NCBI GenBank assembly: GCA_021904315.1
Contig: CM038919.1
Coordinates: 6,510,001-6,574,000 of the forward strand
Origin: Sphagnum magellanicum
Lineage: Eukaryota > Streptophyta > Sphagnopsida > Sphagnales > Sphagnaceae
Reading direction: 5' to 3'
DNA length: 64,000 bases
Positions 36,985 through 49,417 of the stretch are shown piece after piece. Under the pieces are notes generated by a model. That model ran no database searches, had not been told where the DNA came from, and was given only the letters and a program-made list of their open reading frames with translations. Made by a program: the position numbers and the translations under genes. The number at the start of each line of letters is the position of its first letter. Positions within the stretch are counted from its first letter, which is position 1.

Positions 36985-38229
36985 TAAAGGCAAGTTGCAA
37001 GCCTATGTGATATCACCTTGCAATTTTTAGAGCTAGGAAATTGGATGGTGTGGACTATCAGGGGGTTAGGATCATGATTTCATGAACACTATGAGAGTCC
37101 CTTGGAAGAAAATCGTGAGTACAACAGGTGCCAAGTGGATATTGTGAATGGGTCATGTACCTTTTTCTATATCGCCTTGTCTTTACTCAGCTGCTATAAG
37201 TTTGTTGTTGTATTGAGCAAGAAAACTTTGTGAATCTCTCTTTACCTCCAGACTCCCCTACCAATTGTTGGGTTGGATTGGATTGGATTGAGTGAGGATT
37301 TGCCTGGTTATTCTGTAGCTTCTCAACTGATTGAATGTTTTCTGGGCATATTATAACTTATATGTTGTCCAGTATTCCAAGTTATATGTTGAATATATTG
37401 TGTACAACCATTTTGAGTGTTCATATATATTCTCCTCTAGTGTAGTGGTTTCCATTTTGTAACGTTTCACAGGTTTCTTCATCAAAGCTCTGATGGGTGG
37501 AGATTCTATGGGAACCAGCACAGAACCAACACAAAAGTTCATTCATTGGATCTGATACTCATCATGCCACAGATTGGAGTGGATATGAATGATGGCTTGT
37601 GAGAGTGTTGTGTGTTTGTCTGGATACATGAAGTCAGTCCTCAACAACTGAGTTCTTTTGACTTAAATGCATGATGCATAGAGAGCAGTAGGTTTTCAGC
37701 TGTCCAAGGTTGTAAAATTCTATATTATTTGCAACATATAAAATCACAACATTTAAGTGCCAGTTTACTCAAGACAACTAAAAATAATTCAAGGCTCCAA
37801 TTCTAACAATTTCATTGGTCACAAAGGTTTCTTTTCATGCCTATTCTCAAGGGCCCATCTAGTATCTGCACTTGTGTTTATTTCTTATCCAAATAGACAA
37901 GGTTAAAACTTTGCTTGATACTCAAGAAAAGGGCCAAGAATACATGAAACCATAAAAGCTATATCAATATAACCTCCAGGGTGATGATTCAATGGTACAG
38001 TCCTCATTTGATACCACAAAAGTCAGTGGTTGAAACCTGTTGGTGAGCAAGACTTGAAATTATGGGGTAATGCCAACACCTTGTCAAGTTGGATCTACAT
38101 TATGTTCAAAAGAAAGAAGGAAGTTCTATGAGCAGCACACCTACTTGCGAGTATTGCTAGCACTTCAGCCATTAGTTGTAGGTGCATGATGTTTGAGGAG
38201 TTTGAAAATGCTTCAGAAGTTTCAACTAG
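36985..38229. other. intergenic, no gene seen
   Basis: No domain recognised. Near 37985-38045 GATTCAATGGTACAG and GGTTGAAACCTG lie about 50 bp apart and resemble tRNA-type A and B boxes, so a SINE relic is possible. The match is weak. Confidence 0.4.
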
Positions 38230-38660
38230 AGTTTGAACAAGCTGCAAAGTGCAAACCAGTGCAAAGTATGAAGTGCAACCCAATGAACATTATGCAAAGA
38301 GCAAAGTGCAAACCAGTGAACATTGTGTGGTTATTTGAAGAATGGCCTGTTCTGGCTTTTTGGAAAAAAAATTGATAATAAAAAACCATCGGTTTTGATT
38401 ATTTCAAAATCCTCAAAGAACTGATGGGTTCCATGAAAACAGCAGTAAAGAATTGGCAAGTTTCATGAAAGAACCAACGGTTTTAAGGAAAGAGCCAGTT
38501 GGCAGTTTTCATGAAAGAGCCAGTTGGCAGTTTTCATGAAAGAACCATTAAAGAACTGGCTGTTTTATAGGCAGTCGTGTGATTTTGACAAAAGAAAAAT
38601 TTGGGAGCCATGGCTATATACCAGAACTGGTTCTTTGATCTTTTGACAACCATGGTTATG
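38230..38660. repeat. short irregular tandem repeats
   Basis: GCAAAGTGCAAACCAGTG words recur at 38240-38320. CAGTTTTCATGAAAGAGCCA recurs in tandem with variants at about 38450-38560. Confidence 0.65.
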
Positions 38661-38914
38661 AAGTTCCCAAAAATGAACCCACAATTTACAGTAACAACAA
38701 CACCTGGTGAACATTCCTCAAAATGTCTACCAAATGAAAACTACAACATCCAAGGTTGCAATCTCTCCCTTTGAGGAGAGGGGCAGAGCCAAAAAATTGT
38801 ATATTCTAAGTGATCACCAAATTCAGTTGCTTACAAATTTGTGGGTGAAGAAGATGGATTGAAGAAACATATGAGTCATATGAAACAGCAAATGCTGAAA
38901 TTTCCCTGTATGAC

Positions 38915-39000
38915 CCTAAAAACCCTACACCCTAAACCCTTACAATTCCTCTAAACCCTAAAAACCATAAAACCTAAACCCTACAATTATTCTAAACCCT
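38915..39000. repeat. cluster of telomere-like AAACCCTA motifs
   Basis: Several copies of CTAAACCCT, AAACCCTA and close variants occur in under 90 bp. These are the complement of the plant telomeric unit TTTAGGG and match the telo-box. The cluster lies downstream of the minus-strand peroxidase 1. Confidence 0.6.
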
Positions 39001-39356
39001 GAATCCTCCAATGTTCTGTAGGAAATGCCGCAGTCTGCCGCAGTTCCTACATTCAGCCATGGATGCTTTTCTTCTGTACAATTGTGATTTGCTTCTTGGA
39101 TGTGTACATTGATGAAGTTCCAGGCTGCTCAATTCCAAGGAAATTTTGGCTGAATTCGCGTCAGCTTGATCATCAATCTGCAGTTCTAATCCGAGGAGTA
39201 TTTGGAGGAAATTGAGGAAAATTGATGTCTAGAACTACAAAAGAATGTTGGGTTTTGTTTCGCCGAGATCATGCAGAAAGAATGTTTGAACAAGGATTTT
39301 GTTTTGTGGAGAGACGCAGAAAAAAATTCATATTGGTGGGTTGTGTGTGTATTGGA

Positions 39357-41103
39357 CTAGTTGATTTTGGAGCAGATTCTGCGAATTTCGCCCTGTGAGC
39401 CTGTAAGGACTCCGATGTTACCCATTTTCACGATCGCTTGAGCGAAGCGGCTATCGAAGTGGGTAGATTGCCCCGCAAAAGACGTCACCAATGCCGACGT
39501 TGTGGGGTCTTGAGTCAGCTCCTGGTCGATCTGCATTATGCCATGGTTCTGCTTCAGCTGCTGGTAGTAGCTGGTGTCGAAGACGAACTCTGTGCCTTGG
39601 TCTAGTGCCACCGTATTGCCTAGGCCGTTCAGCTGCGGGCCGCACACGGACTTCAAGGAGGATGCTAGAGATGGTGTCATGTTCGGGTCTTGGTGTCCCG
39701 TTCCACTGTAATTGTACAGACGGTTGAAGAAGAATTCGCAGTGTGCCACTCCTACTGTGTGAGCTCCTAGGAGAGTAACCATGTCCTGGAGTGTGAGGCC
39801 GCGTCCCTGGAATGCGGAAGCCGCTGAGGCTACACTCATGGTCGGAGCTGGTATATTCACTGAAGACGCCAACGACACTCGGCTGTCTCTCCGCCCCGTC
39901 GGGACTGCGTAAGTGCTTCCCCCAGCCTGCAAAAATCATAGCGAGGGAAATGCTCAGAATCATCTTGAGAAAAGCCGATTGAAATTCTTGATTGATTGTT
40001 CCATCAATTTGGGTCTCTTTCCATTAGGATGCTGTGATCTGAGCACAGTAGCCTAATGGAAAACCACTCATGACAGAGAACCTCTCATGACAGAGGGCCT
40101 TGTTTCTTGCTGGATGGATGGGCACTTTCCCTTGGAGAGTTGCAACTGCGTTGAAAATATGTAGTTACTCAATGTTGGAACGTGAGGTGGTGGGGGACAA
40201 AGCCAGTTCATGGTGAGTCACAATCTGAGTCACAGCTCCCAAAGATCTTGCAGCATTTGGTCAATGCTTGACTGATAGAGCTGTGAGATGACTCTGAGCG
40301 AGGAAAACAGCGTCCGATCTTAGAGCAGCACAAAATTTCCACAAGCTCCAGGTGGAAAAAAATAATGAAAAGTTGTTGTGATCACAGAATCTCTGATCGC
40401 AATAGCCTAATGGAAAGATGTCCTTACAATGACGACGACGTCGCGAGTGGCGAGGGCGATGATGTCGGCGCAGGAGACAATGCCGGGGCAAGCCTCCTCA
40501 ACAGCGGCCTTGGCGGTCTCGATAAGATCCATTCCGTGCAATGTTAGGTTAGGGAGAGCATCCAGTTCCGCCTTGTTGGTCGGCGTGCTGACAATCAGAT
40601 TCGATGCATCACATCCCTGCAACAGATGATCCACACCCACGACGCACAAACTCAAATTCCCCGGACTGCAAGTGCGCAATGGCTAGCAGCTGGTAGTCAC
40701 ATTGCGAAATCTTCGCAAAAGAAAAAGATTTTCAAAGTGGACCCAACGAGTGTATCATGTAGTGCAGCTATGGTGATTTTTCTCCTTCTGGATGATCAAG
40801 ACTTAGAAGTACCGCAGGTGCAATAACAAGATTCTGTACCTGGACAAAGCAGTCGTGAAAAAACATACGAAGAATGCCAGCGGTGATGGTCTTGTCGACG
40901 TTCCATTTCGTTTGCGTCGCGTTCTGTATCAGCGACTCTGCCGTCGGACACGACGTTGCGTAGAACCCGATCTTCAATGACGACCGCGTGCTAGTAGCTG
41001 CGTTTGCCGAGCTGATATTCGCCGCACCCAAAACCATCAAGCTCAGGACAATAGAAACGATTAAGACCTTCCTGGCAGCTATAAACTTCCTTCCCAGCTC
41101 CAT
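39357..41103 (-). CDS. class III (secretory) peroxidase 1, three exons
   Basis: Haem peroxidase of the plant secretory pathway that oxidises phenolic substrates with hydrogen peroxide in the wall or apoplast. Exons on the minus strand are 41103-40840, 40616-40428 and 39926-39357, all phase 0 with GT-AG introns (GTACAG, GTAAGG donors; CAG acceptors), giving 340 residues. Residues 1 to about 35 form a signal peptide (hydrophobic VLIVSIVLSLMVLG). Distal Arg79 and His83 lie in RMFFHDCF, proximal His207 in LLGAHTVG. The eight conserved cysteines are at 52, 85, 90, 131, 137, 214, 246 and 336. The calcium-loop motif FVQGCDAS is assembled across intron 1. The C-terminus is RRICSKIN. Exon 3 has exactly the length of exon 3 in the paralogue at 59912-61353. 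Substrate and expression cannot be inferred. Confidence 0.95.
40019..40062. repeat. hairpin in peroxidase 1 intron 2
   Basis: TTCCATTAGGATGCTGTG and its inverted partner CACAGTAGCCTAATGGAA form an 18-bp stem with two mismatches and an 8-nt loop. Part of the right arm (TAGCCTAATGGAAA) recurs at about 40402, near the donor of the same intron. It may be a small element end. Confidence 0.6.
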
Positions 41104-41186
41104 GCGTGTTATATTTCACTGAATCTCCAAGAAGGACTGCGATGGATCGTCCTTAGACTAACTTCAACCAGTTTTCCACTATCCAA

Positions 41187-41194
41187 ATTTTATA
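41187..41194 (-). promoter_or_regulatory. TATA box of peroxidase 1
   Basis: The minus strand reads GAGTATAAAATTTGG about 85 bp upstream of the start codon at 41103. Further upstream a TGACGTCT, an as-1/TGA-type core, lies at about 41214-41221. Confidence 0.6.
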
Positions 41195-42653
41195 CTCCTG
41201 TGATCTCTCTACTAGACGTCAGATCAAAATCAGCAGCAAAGACCTCTAGTAGAACGGGAAAAAAAAAAAACCAATTCTCCTGCAACTTCTCTAGACTCCT
41301 CCAATTGCTTCAAACTCGACCTTCACATTTGGCTGCTTGTGTGTAATTAATCTTTTGCATCTGTAAACTCAAAAATTAAGATCCGAGTGCAACAATTTTA
41401 CAGACTGATACTCCAATTTTTCGTTCTGATTTGACACACATAGGACTTCACAAATAACTGATAAAAAGCCTTGGAATCTAGAATGCAGACTTGCAGGTGC
41501 GGATGATTCTCCTCAGCTCATGAGATCTGTCCCTTGAGCTACTCTTTTTTTATACTCTGCAATTCCACAGAGACTTGCATCGGCAGCTAGCTGTAGACTA
41601 CTACTGGCATTACAAGCTAGAAGACTTGTGCAAACCCAAAGGAGAGAAAATTTTGGTTGGCGCGTGAGTTCAATGCCCTCGAAAGATCATGGCAAGAAAG
41701 ACGACAAAAGACTTGCTTGCTCGCACGCAGTGCGCAGACGAGGACAGCTCGAATTTTCCCTCTGATTTCTGTGCATTTCTCATGCAAATTTTTTAATGCA
41801 ATTTTTTATCCATTTTTTAATGCTTTTCTGATGGTTTTTAACTTCTTTTTTTCACTGCATTTTCTGACATGGGTTTTCTTTGGGTTGTAGTTCAAAGTTC
41901 AAAGCAGTGTTAGTCAGATTTATATTACCCATGTGCATGGTATGTAGTTTGGTGTATGCACAGGGGTATCCACGTGATGAAACCCCTGGCCAAATTTCAT
42001 ACAAAGAAAACTCCCAAGCAAGGGAGAGAAAAAGAAACAAACCGCCAAGGACCAAAGTCCAGGCAAGCAAACAAACAGCCCAAAAGAGGTGTGCCACTCC
42101 AAGGTAATGGAACCACTAAATACTGAAACTTCCACTTAGTACCCTACCAAGCTGGTACAATGGGTGGCAGTATTAGCTCGTACCAATACCAGCCTGGTAA
42201 GAGGTACCAATACCATACCAACATCCTACTTATACCAGTTTTAATATGGGCATATATCAGAAGTTGTTAAGTTCTTGAATTTTGTCAGGTTCAGGTTGGG
42301 TTATAAAGTTAAGTTCTCAGGTCTTGCCACCAAAGGTTCCAAAAGAAAACTGCCATTGGAACTTAACCAAAAGAATCGGCTTCTCTTTAAAATTGATATC
42401 AAAACTGGAACTGGGTTGTTGCCATTGGAAAATGATGAAAACCTACCAATCATGACTAAAATAAAACACTCAAAAAAAAGGGGGAGAAAAAGGTATAAGA
42501 TAGAAAGACCCAACTCCTAACAAACGAAAAAAAAACCTCCAAAGTGGGTCGATTGCAAGGGAAATTAGAACAAATCAAGTACTTGAAACCTTCCCCTTCT
42601 CAATAGCAAGAAGCATATCGAATAATGAGAAGGGAGGACCACCTAAAAGAACG

Positions 42654-42735
42654 CCTAGCTAAAAAGAACTCACTTGCGATAATCACTTGCTTCAACTAGC
42701 TAAAAAGAACTCACCTACGATAATCACTTGCTTCA
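42654..42735 (+). repeat. 44-bp tandem duplication
   Basis: The unit CTAGCTAAAAAGAACTCACY...GATAATCACTTGCTTCAA occurs twice in a row with about two differences, indicating a recent duplication. Confidence 0.75.
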
Positions 42736-45700
42736 AAATAGAGGTTGTTATGTTCAGAGCGACATCACCAACATCCTTTACATGTAAAATGAACACAAAA
42801 TTGAAAGAGGAGGGTTTCCAATGCCCTTTGCTCTTCATGTCATGTTAGCACATCGATGAAAAAAATCGTTGATCTACTATGGCTAAAAGTAAGAACGTGT
42901 TTGTTAAATATTGATCATGATAAATGTCATTCTTAACTTGAATTGCAATTGTCACTCATTAATAGAAAAACCCCATGTTGCGACTTATTTTAGGTGATTA
43001 AAAATGTCATGTGCAACTATGCAAGTCTCCAAAATAATTGCAAATGACACTTTTAATCAACTAAAGCAAGTCACAAAAGAGCATTTTCTACTATTGATAA
43101 CAACCTCATGAGATAAAATTGTTTGCAAAACTAAATTTACTTGAATTGGGTCAGAAATGATGACACCGACCAATGTCCAAACACCATCCACTGAAATCAC
43201 AATGCCAACATGTCGACACGAAGAATGAAAGGTAAGAGGCGAAAGAATGTGGGTCTACTAATGTAAAATATGAAATCTCGCATCCCTTTCAATAGACACA
43301 AAAACATCTTGCACAACATCATGGGAAGTTGTTGTCTCCCTAGCATGAGTGCACTGAAGAATGTGAATCCCCATAGGATCCAAAGATTAACCACAAATGC
43401 AATGTGACAAACCAAAGGTTAAAGGATGGGGGAAGTCCAACCAAATGAGCAATGCAATGGAAAAAATGTTTGAAACTGACCCAAAAAATCATTGGTTGAG
43501 TAGACAACAATGATGCCTTCATATTTGGACCCACATAAGATCACAAATGTGTTCAATGCAAATCGAATGATAAATCAAAGATGATGTTAGAAAAAGAATG
43601 ATAATACAATTTTTTTGAAATATTTTCCTTAAACCAATTTGCTCCTTTTTCTACCAATAGCTCAAATGGGAACACACATCATGCCGCCATTAGAGGAAAA
43701 AACTTACATGTTAATTTAAAGTGGGCTTGGAAGAATAATGATCTTGTATTGTTTGTTCTTATCACCTCCAATAAGAATGGGCAAAAGTTCAATAAGAACC
43801 TAGAAGCTATGGTAGGGGCAATTAAAACCCAACTCTTTAAATAGGCCATTGAAACAATGCCCTATACGGAAATGAACTTAACCTTCCATTATAAATGAGG
43901 AAACAAACCTACCAATGGACTAAGGGAGCTTGAGGGCATTCCAAAAAACTTATGCTTAAAGGCCTTTCAATAACTACCAACAAGGTTGCATTGAAAATAA
44001 TGAACTAACACAAATTCGAGAAAAAAAAAACAATGGAACAAATAAGAAGACTTTTAAACAAAACACCAATAGAGTTTTGCAAATTTTATCTTAATCTTCT
44101 AACTTCAAAAATGCATCAACATGGTGAACATCATCATTTAAAACTTCTTGCAAAATAATGATGAAAAGAAACCAAAACCAAAAAGGACACACAAAATGTT
44201 ATTGATAATGTAACAAAAATTAAATGGGAGGGTGAACCTAAAAGGCAAGTTAAAAGGGGCCTAACATGAACACTTGCAAAGTTGAATAACCAACTTTACA
44301 TAAGCCAATTCAGAGGCAAAATGATTAAAGGTTAAGGGAACAACATTGACAAGACTAAAGATATGGGTGTTGTTAGCACAAGGAAAAAAAGAATAACCCA
44401 AAATAAAAAGAGGCCTAACAAAAAGGTCACCTTGACATGTGCTCATAAATGAAAGGATGATAATCAAATCTCTCACAAGGGAGCACTGACTAAAGAACAA
44501 AAGAAAATGAAAAGCATAAAAGAAATTCAAATTCTCTTAGTACATAATTACATTTGATTGGATGTACATAATTAATATTACATAATTTTCTATTTTAGAC
44601 TAATTACACTTCTTTTTTTTTAGTTTAGTTGTGTGTAATGGAGATAGAGCCTAGCGTTGTCTTAAATCAAACCAAAATTGAACTTTGTTTTCAAAATCCA
44701 AAAAATGAGTTTCAAGATTAAATCAAAATCTCCATCCAAAAAAAAGAAGAAAAAGTTTAAAACCAAAATCAAAGGCTCTTTTTGAAGTAAAAAACTAAAC
44801 AACCTTATTATATATCAATGTAGGCAACCTCCCACACTTTGAGTGTTAAACCCAAAGGCTAATGTTAGTATGAATTGGATTCAAACCAACACCATTTTGT
44901 CGCAATCAACACAAGAATTGAACCATGGAACTAACCTTGTGTTAGAAGTAGAAATATGAAACAACTCTTGAACACATGTTCTTTACGTAAGCAAGTTCAT
45001 TTTTTAAAAAGAACTTGTAAATAAATTTAACTTTAGTAAATGATTAATTTTAACTAGCCATAAAACTAAAATCTACAGTTTTAATTTATTATGAAACCTC
45101 ATACCTACTATAATACCTTGGTGGCTTCGACACAAATTATATTATTCTTAAAAATGCTGAAACTTTTAAAAATTACTTTCCTTGAAGAAAAAAAATATTG
45201 TGAAAGAAAATGAAGAATCTTCAAATTCAATTAATTATGCAACATTCATGTGCTCAAGTTGCCCTTATATTACAATGTACAATTTTTACTCTTATGCGTT
45301 GGGAGTGTGTAGTGTATACATGGAACAAGACTTGATTTTCAAACTGAGTATAGATGTTCCCGAAATTGAAAAAAAGGTGCCACAACCGAAACCTCCAAGT
45401 GTAAAGGTTTGAAGATTGAAGCTCAACCCACACCCAGAGAACATACCAAAATATTTTTATCTAATGTTGAACAGAGACCAAAGTTACTCTTAGAGCATGC
45501 GCGGCGGTGCTCAGGATGTGAACCTGCACATTAAAATCAGATTAAGAAAGTCAAAATATGTCGGTTTCTCTCAGGAAAATAGGTTTGCTCTTGCATCCCA
45601 ATGAGGCAAGTGCATAGATCCCTTTCTTTACCTTTTACTACTATAAAAGTTTTTAATTTGCAGGATTCCTTTAGGAGTAGACAGGTTCTTACTTCTGACT

Positions 45701-46049
45701 TAGACCATAGTCTCCAGTCGAAATTCATATGTGGGCAATTTGCTCCAGCTGGTGAAATGCGCAGCAAAAGCTGCGCACCTCCTAGAGAAGAGTGTAATAA
45801 ATATGATTTGTGTTACTCCGCATTTCTTATTGGCCAATCGTAATGATTGGTGCATGTGGTTTTCTGTTAGTAGTTCCCACATATCTGCAGTCCTAGTTTC
45901 AGTTTTATGGGTGGGGTTGGAGAAAAGTAAATAACTAAGCTTGGATGTGAGGATTATTTTTGCAGGGTCACATACTAAGCACTGGGGGGATGCTCTCAGA
46001 AAGGAAGAAATAGCCAACACTGGTATATTACCTACCACACAGCAGCCAA

Positions 46050-46180
46050 AAACAGTGTTGTACGCAGTACCAGGACCAGGGTGGTATAAAAGTATAAAAA
46101 GTGTCTAATACCAGAATCAGGATGCTATAAAAACTTTCAAATTGCACCTAGTACTAGGACCAGTTGGTATAGTCAAAAGT
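46050..46180. repeat. short repeats with GTACCAGGACCAG words
   Basis: Three diverged units each combine a TACCAGGACCAG-like word with GGTGGTATA-like sequence about 50 bp apart. Similar TACCAG/CTGGTA words occur at 42130-42240. Possibly remnants of one repeat family. Confidence 0.4.
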
Positions 46181-47896
46181 CATTACAAGAACAGTACAAT
46201 CACTGGTTCAAGCATCCACATTTTTCTTATATTAAACTATGTAGAGTTTAGACCAATGATCTTCCTAAATGGGTTTCTTTTTAATGTTTTTTTTGCAGTA
46301 GTTAAAAATCTGTTTTTCCTCTCCTTATTATCATGCTGCTATACGGAGATCAGTGTTTTCTTTTTAGGTTTCTTTGGTTTTGTTTGAACTTTGTAGTACC
46401 TTAAAAGCTGTTTTCTTCACCTTATTAATATGCACATAATATGCACTCGATACATAATTTTTGGTCCCTTTGATTGTGTTTGTATTCAGCTGGTTGAAGC
46501 TTTTTTCCCCCCCAGGTTTCTAATGTTACATAGATCTATGATTTTTGTTTATTTTCTGTGGTTGTGTTTCAAAGCTGGCCTATGCCATAGTCTCTAAAGA
46601 AGTCCACTCTGCGATGAACTCCAACTCAATGGAAACTACTAACTTCGGGATCCAAACTCCCACATTATATTAGTGTAGTGGGCTCCTTTTGTTTTTATGC
46701 ACAAGACTTATTAAAATTGGGTGAGAGTTTGCTTGGTCACACCTTAGTTGGCAAGTTGCACGTCTTCTCTTCTTCCAATCATTGTGAAGAGTCATTGAGT
46801 TATTCTTTAGTTGGCAAATTGTGCCCCTCTTCCCCTTTCTTAGTATTTTATAATGTGTTTGCTCTCTTTAGTTACCATCTATTTATCCAATCCCATGTTG
46901 AAATCCAAGAAGAAGAAAAACAACAAACTAAATCAAATTGTATATTTGATTTTTCCTTTTGATCAAATGGATAATCTTTTGGGTTTCACACTAAATCAAA
47001 TCTGTTGCAAGGACACTGGTACATTACAAGTTGAAAGTCAATGGATAAGAAAGAGAGAAAAAGAAAGGAAAAACTTGAAAAATTTCCCAAAAAAAAAAGA
47101 TTTAAAAGTAGCATGCTTGGTGGAGGATGAACCATTCAAAACAAGAAGGAAGAGAATGCACGAACTTTTTCCCAAGCAATTAAACATAGGGCCACCCATA
47201 TCACACGTCCTCGAGGCCATTAGACCCAAGTACTATTAGAAATGGTTTCTGGCATATACGTTTGGCTTGTTATTATCCTCAGGAAAAAAATAAATTGTCA
47301 GGTGATGTCTTTAGTGACTTTCAAAAGTTTGAATTGAATCCGTAGTTTATGGAGAGTTTGGGTCATTTTTTCAATGTTTCAGACTTAGAAAACAACACCC
47401 AACGAACTAACTTGTAAGGCTTTTGTATAAAGATTTTTAAATAATTTAATTGGCCAACTAAGCATGACTGAGTGGCTGTTCAACTGAAAAGTGCACCACC
47501 ATGTATTGAGCTCAAGTGTTGTGGTTGATGAGCTTCCAAGGATGCCGGTGGCTACTAAAAGCAACTAATAACTTCCTGCATTGGATGTGGAACATGGCAG
47601 GACAAGTGCAAGCTTGCCTACCGTTGTAGACTTTCCAATACTTGTCTAGAACTTATGGACTACAGGGTTTCCCCCACCTAATCGAGTGATTGCAATGGCT
47701 TGATGGGATTATACCATGGTCCCCATTCCTCATCATTTGGTTCTCATGCAGAAGAGGATGTAGTGAGCATCACCCAGTACCATTATGTAATAGCAAGTCT
47801 GAATCATGAAAACCTGCAAAATGAAGGTCTCCTTGGGAGTGTTAATTGCAATGGGGTTTGTTGTTCATGGACCTGTTCAACAAATAGGGGAAAGAG

Positions 47897-47905
47897 GAGG
47901 CATTG
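47897..47905. repeat. MULE-2 target-site duplication, left
   Basis: gaggcattg, identical to the nonamer at 54261-54269. Confidence 0.9.
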
Positions 47906-47942
47906 GGCTGGAGTGAATTAGCAGCCACCAATGCACCAGTTG
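47906..47942 (+). repeat. MULE-2 left terminal inverted repeat
   Basis: 34 of 37 positions match the inverted right end (54224-54260). Similarity fades after CACCAGTTG, although both sides soon reach CCTACC-type sequence. Confidence 0.9.
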
Positions 47943-48039
47943 CGGATGAGCCCGTTGAGGCCGTTTTCCGGATGAACAAAAATCCCATCCTCCCTGCCCG
48001 GATTTTTTTTTTTTTTCCACCTCTTCTCTACCCCAAAAT

Positions 48040-48140
48040 TTCCCCCCCTCCTACCTACCACCTCCCTCCCCCCTCCTACCTCCCCCCTCCTACCTACCAT
48101 CTACCTCCCCCCTCCTACCTACCACCTACCAACCCCTCCC
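48040..48140 (+). repeat. subterminal CCTACC array, left
   Basis: Units of CCCCTCCTACCTACCACCTA and variants repeat. The right subterminal region read in reverse has the related CACCACCTACCCTACTAACC, so both ends of the element carry the same kind of array in inverted orientation. Confidence 0.8.
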
Positions 48141-48429
48141 CCCTCACTCCATCGCCAGAGCTCCAGAGATGTTGAGCGGGAGTGAGCTTGGAGCTTGGAG
48201 CCGGCTTGGAGCGGGAGCGAGCTTGGAGCTTGGAGCGGCTGGAGCCGGACCCACGCAGGACCCAGCTAAGCATTTTTTTTTTGTGTTTATTTTGTTTGTT
48301 TGTTTGTGGAGTTGCGCTGCACAAGATACGCAGCGTTGCAGTGCAGCTCCACAAACAACATTTGCTTCTTCTTCTTTTTTGTGCAACGCAAGAAGTTCCA
48401 AAGAATAAGAGCTCGGAGCTCGGAGCTGC

Positions 48430-48960
48430 TTCTTTTTGTTTCCCTGTTTTTCCTTCTCTTCCTCCTTGCTCCTCTTCATTTTTTTTAGCTTCCAATTTTT
48501 CTATTCTCTTCCTCCTTGCTCCTCTGTGTTTTTTTTTCTTCCTGTTTTTTTCTCCTCTTCCTCCTTCTCTTCGGTTTTTCTTCTTCTCTTCCTCCTCCTT
48601 CTCTTCGTTTTTTTTCCTTCCTGTTTTTTTCTTCTCTTCCTCCTTCTCTTCCATTTTTTCTTTCTTCCTATTTTTTTCTTCTCTTCCTCCTTCTTCTCTT
48701 CATTTTTTTTAACTTCCAATTTTTCTATTCTCTTCCTCCTTGCTCCTCTGTGCTTTTTTTTTCTTCCTGTTTTTTTTCCTCTTCCTCCTTCTTCTCTTCG
48801 GTTTTTTTTCTTCCTGTTTTTTTCTTCTCTTCCTCCTCCTTCTCTTCGTTTTTTTTCCTTCCTGTTTTTTTCTTCTCTTCCTCCTTCTTCTCTTCGTTTT
48901 TTTTCTTCCTATTTTTTTCCTTCTCTTCCTCCTTGCTCCTCTTCCTCTTCCTTTTATTTC
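48430..48960 (+). repeat. pyrimidine-rich minisatellite
   Basis: Repeats of TCTTCTCTTCCTCCTTCT alternating with CTTCCTGTTTTTTTC, with about 50-bp periodicity. Long Phe/Ser/Leu-rich frames through it on the plus strand (up to 278 codons) and Lys/Glu-rich ones on the minus strand are by-products of the composition. Confidence 0.85.
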
Positions 48961-48984
48961 TTCTTCCTGTTCTTCTCTTCTCTT

Positions 48985-49417
48985 CCACGAAGAGCTCGGA
49001 GTTCAGAGCTGTGCTGCCGCGCAGCTCCACGAAGAGCTCGAAGCTGCGCTACAGCGCAGCTCCACGAAGAGCTCGAAGCTGCGCTACAGCGCAGCTCCAC
49101 GAAGAGCTCGAAGCTGCGCTGCAGCGCAGCTCCACGAAGAGCTCGAAGCTCGGAGCAGCTCCACGAAGAGCTTGGAGCTGCGCAGCTCCATGAACAGCTC
49201 GGCACTACAGCGCTCGGAGCTGCGCTGAGCTCGGCGCTAAGCTCAGAGTCGCGTTGCAGCGCAGCTCCATGAACAGCTTGGAGGCGCGCTGTAACGCAGC
49301 TCCACGAACAGCTCAGAGCCGCGCTGCAGTGCAGCTCCATGAAGAGCTTGGAGCCACGTTGCAGCGCAGCTCCACGAAGAAGGCGACGGCAACTGCCCGT
49401 CGCCTTCTTCTTCGTGG
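48985..49417 (+). repeat. 33-bp GC-rich minisatellite ending in a hairpin
   Basis: The unit GCAGCTCCACGAAGAGCTCG plus AAGCTGCGCTACA repeats with increasing divergence. At 49372-49417 the unit runs into a hairpin: CCACGAAGAAGGCGACGG on one side and CCGTCGCCTTCTTCTTCGTGG on the other, with a short loop. Related words also occur at 48170-48240. Base composition is far more GC-rich than the surroundings. Confidence 0.8.

Larger units (their letters stand above)
41222..47896. other. long intergenic region without a recognisable gene
   Basis: No protein domain or RNA gene recognised. A frame at 45601-45843 (plus strand) with a Cys-rich C-terminal part and one at 46853-47239 with a Lys-rich part are the only possible coding stretches. 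Both lack corroboration. A 44-bp tandem duplication (CTAGCTAAAAAGAACTCAC...) lies at 42654-42735. CTGGTA/TACCAG-rich short repeats lie at 42130-42240 and 46050-46180. Confidence 0.45.

Noticed and set aside
37985-38045. tRNA-derived SINE head
   Set aside because: A- and B-box-like words are present at plausible spacing but match weakly. There is no poly-A tail or target duplication, so I only mention it in the region note.
45601-45843. 80-codon frame with several cysteines, preceded by a TTTGCAG acceptor-like site
   Set aside because: No homology recognised, no convincing partner exons, and the putative acceptor lies inside the frame. Not enough for a gene call.
46853-47239. 128-codon frame with Lys/Glu-rich C-terminal half
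   Set aside because: No recognisable domain and overlapping frames of similar length. Left as intergenic.
48436-49272. 278-codon plus-strand frame and overlapping 160-225-codon frames
   Set aside because: They translate pyrimidine-rich and 33-bp minisatellites into Phe/Leu/Ser and then Arg/Ser repeats in several frames at once. That is expected of low-complexity DNA and not of a gene.
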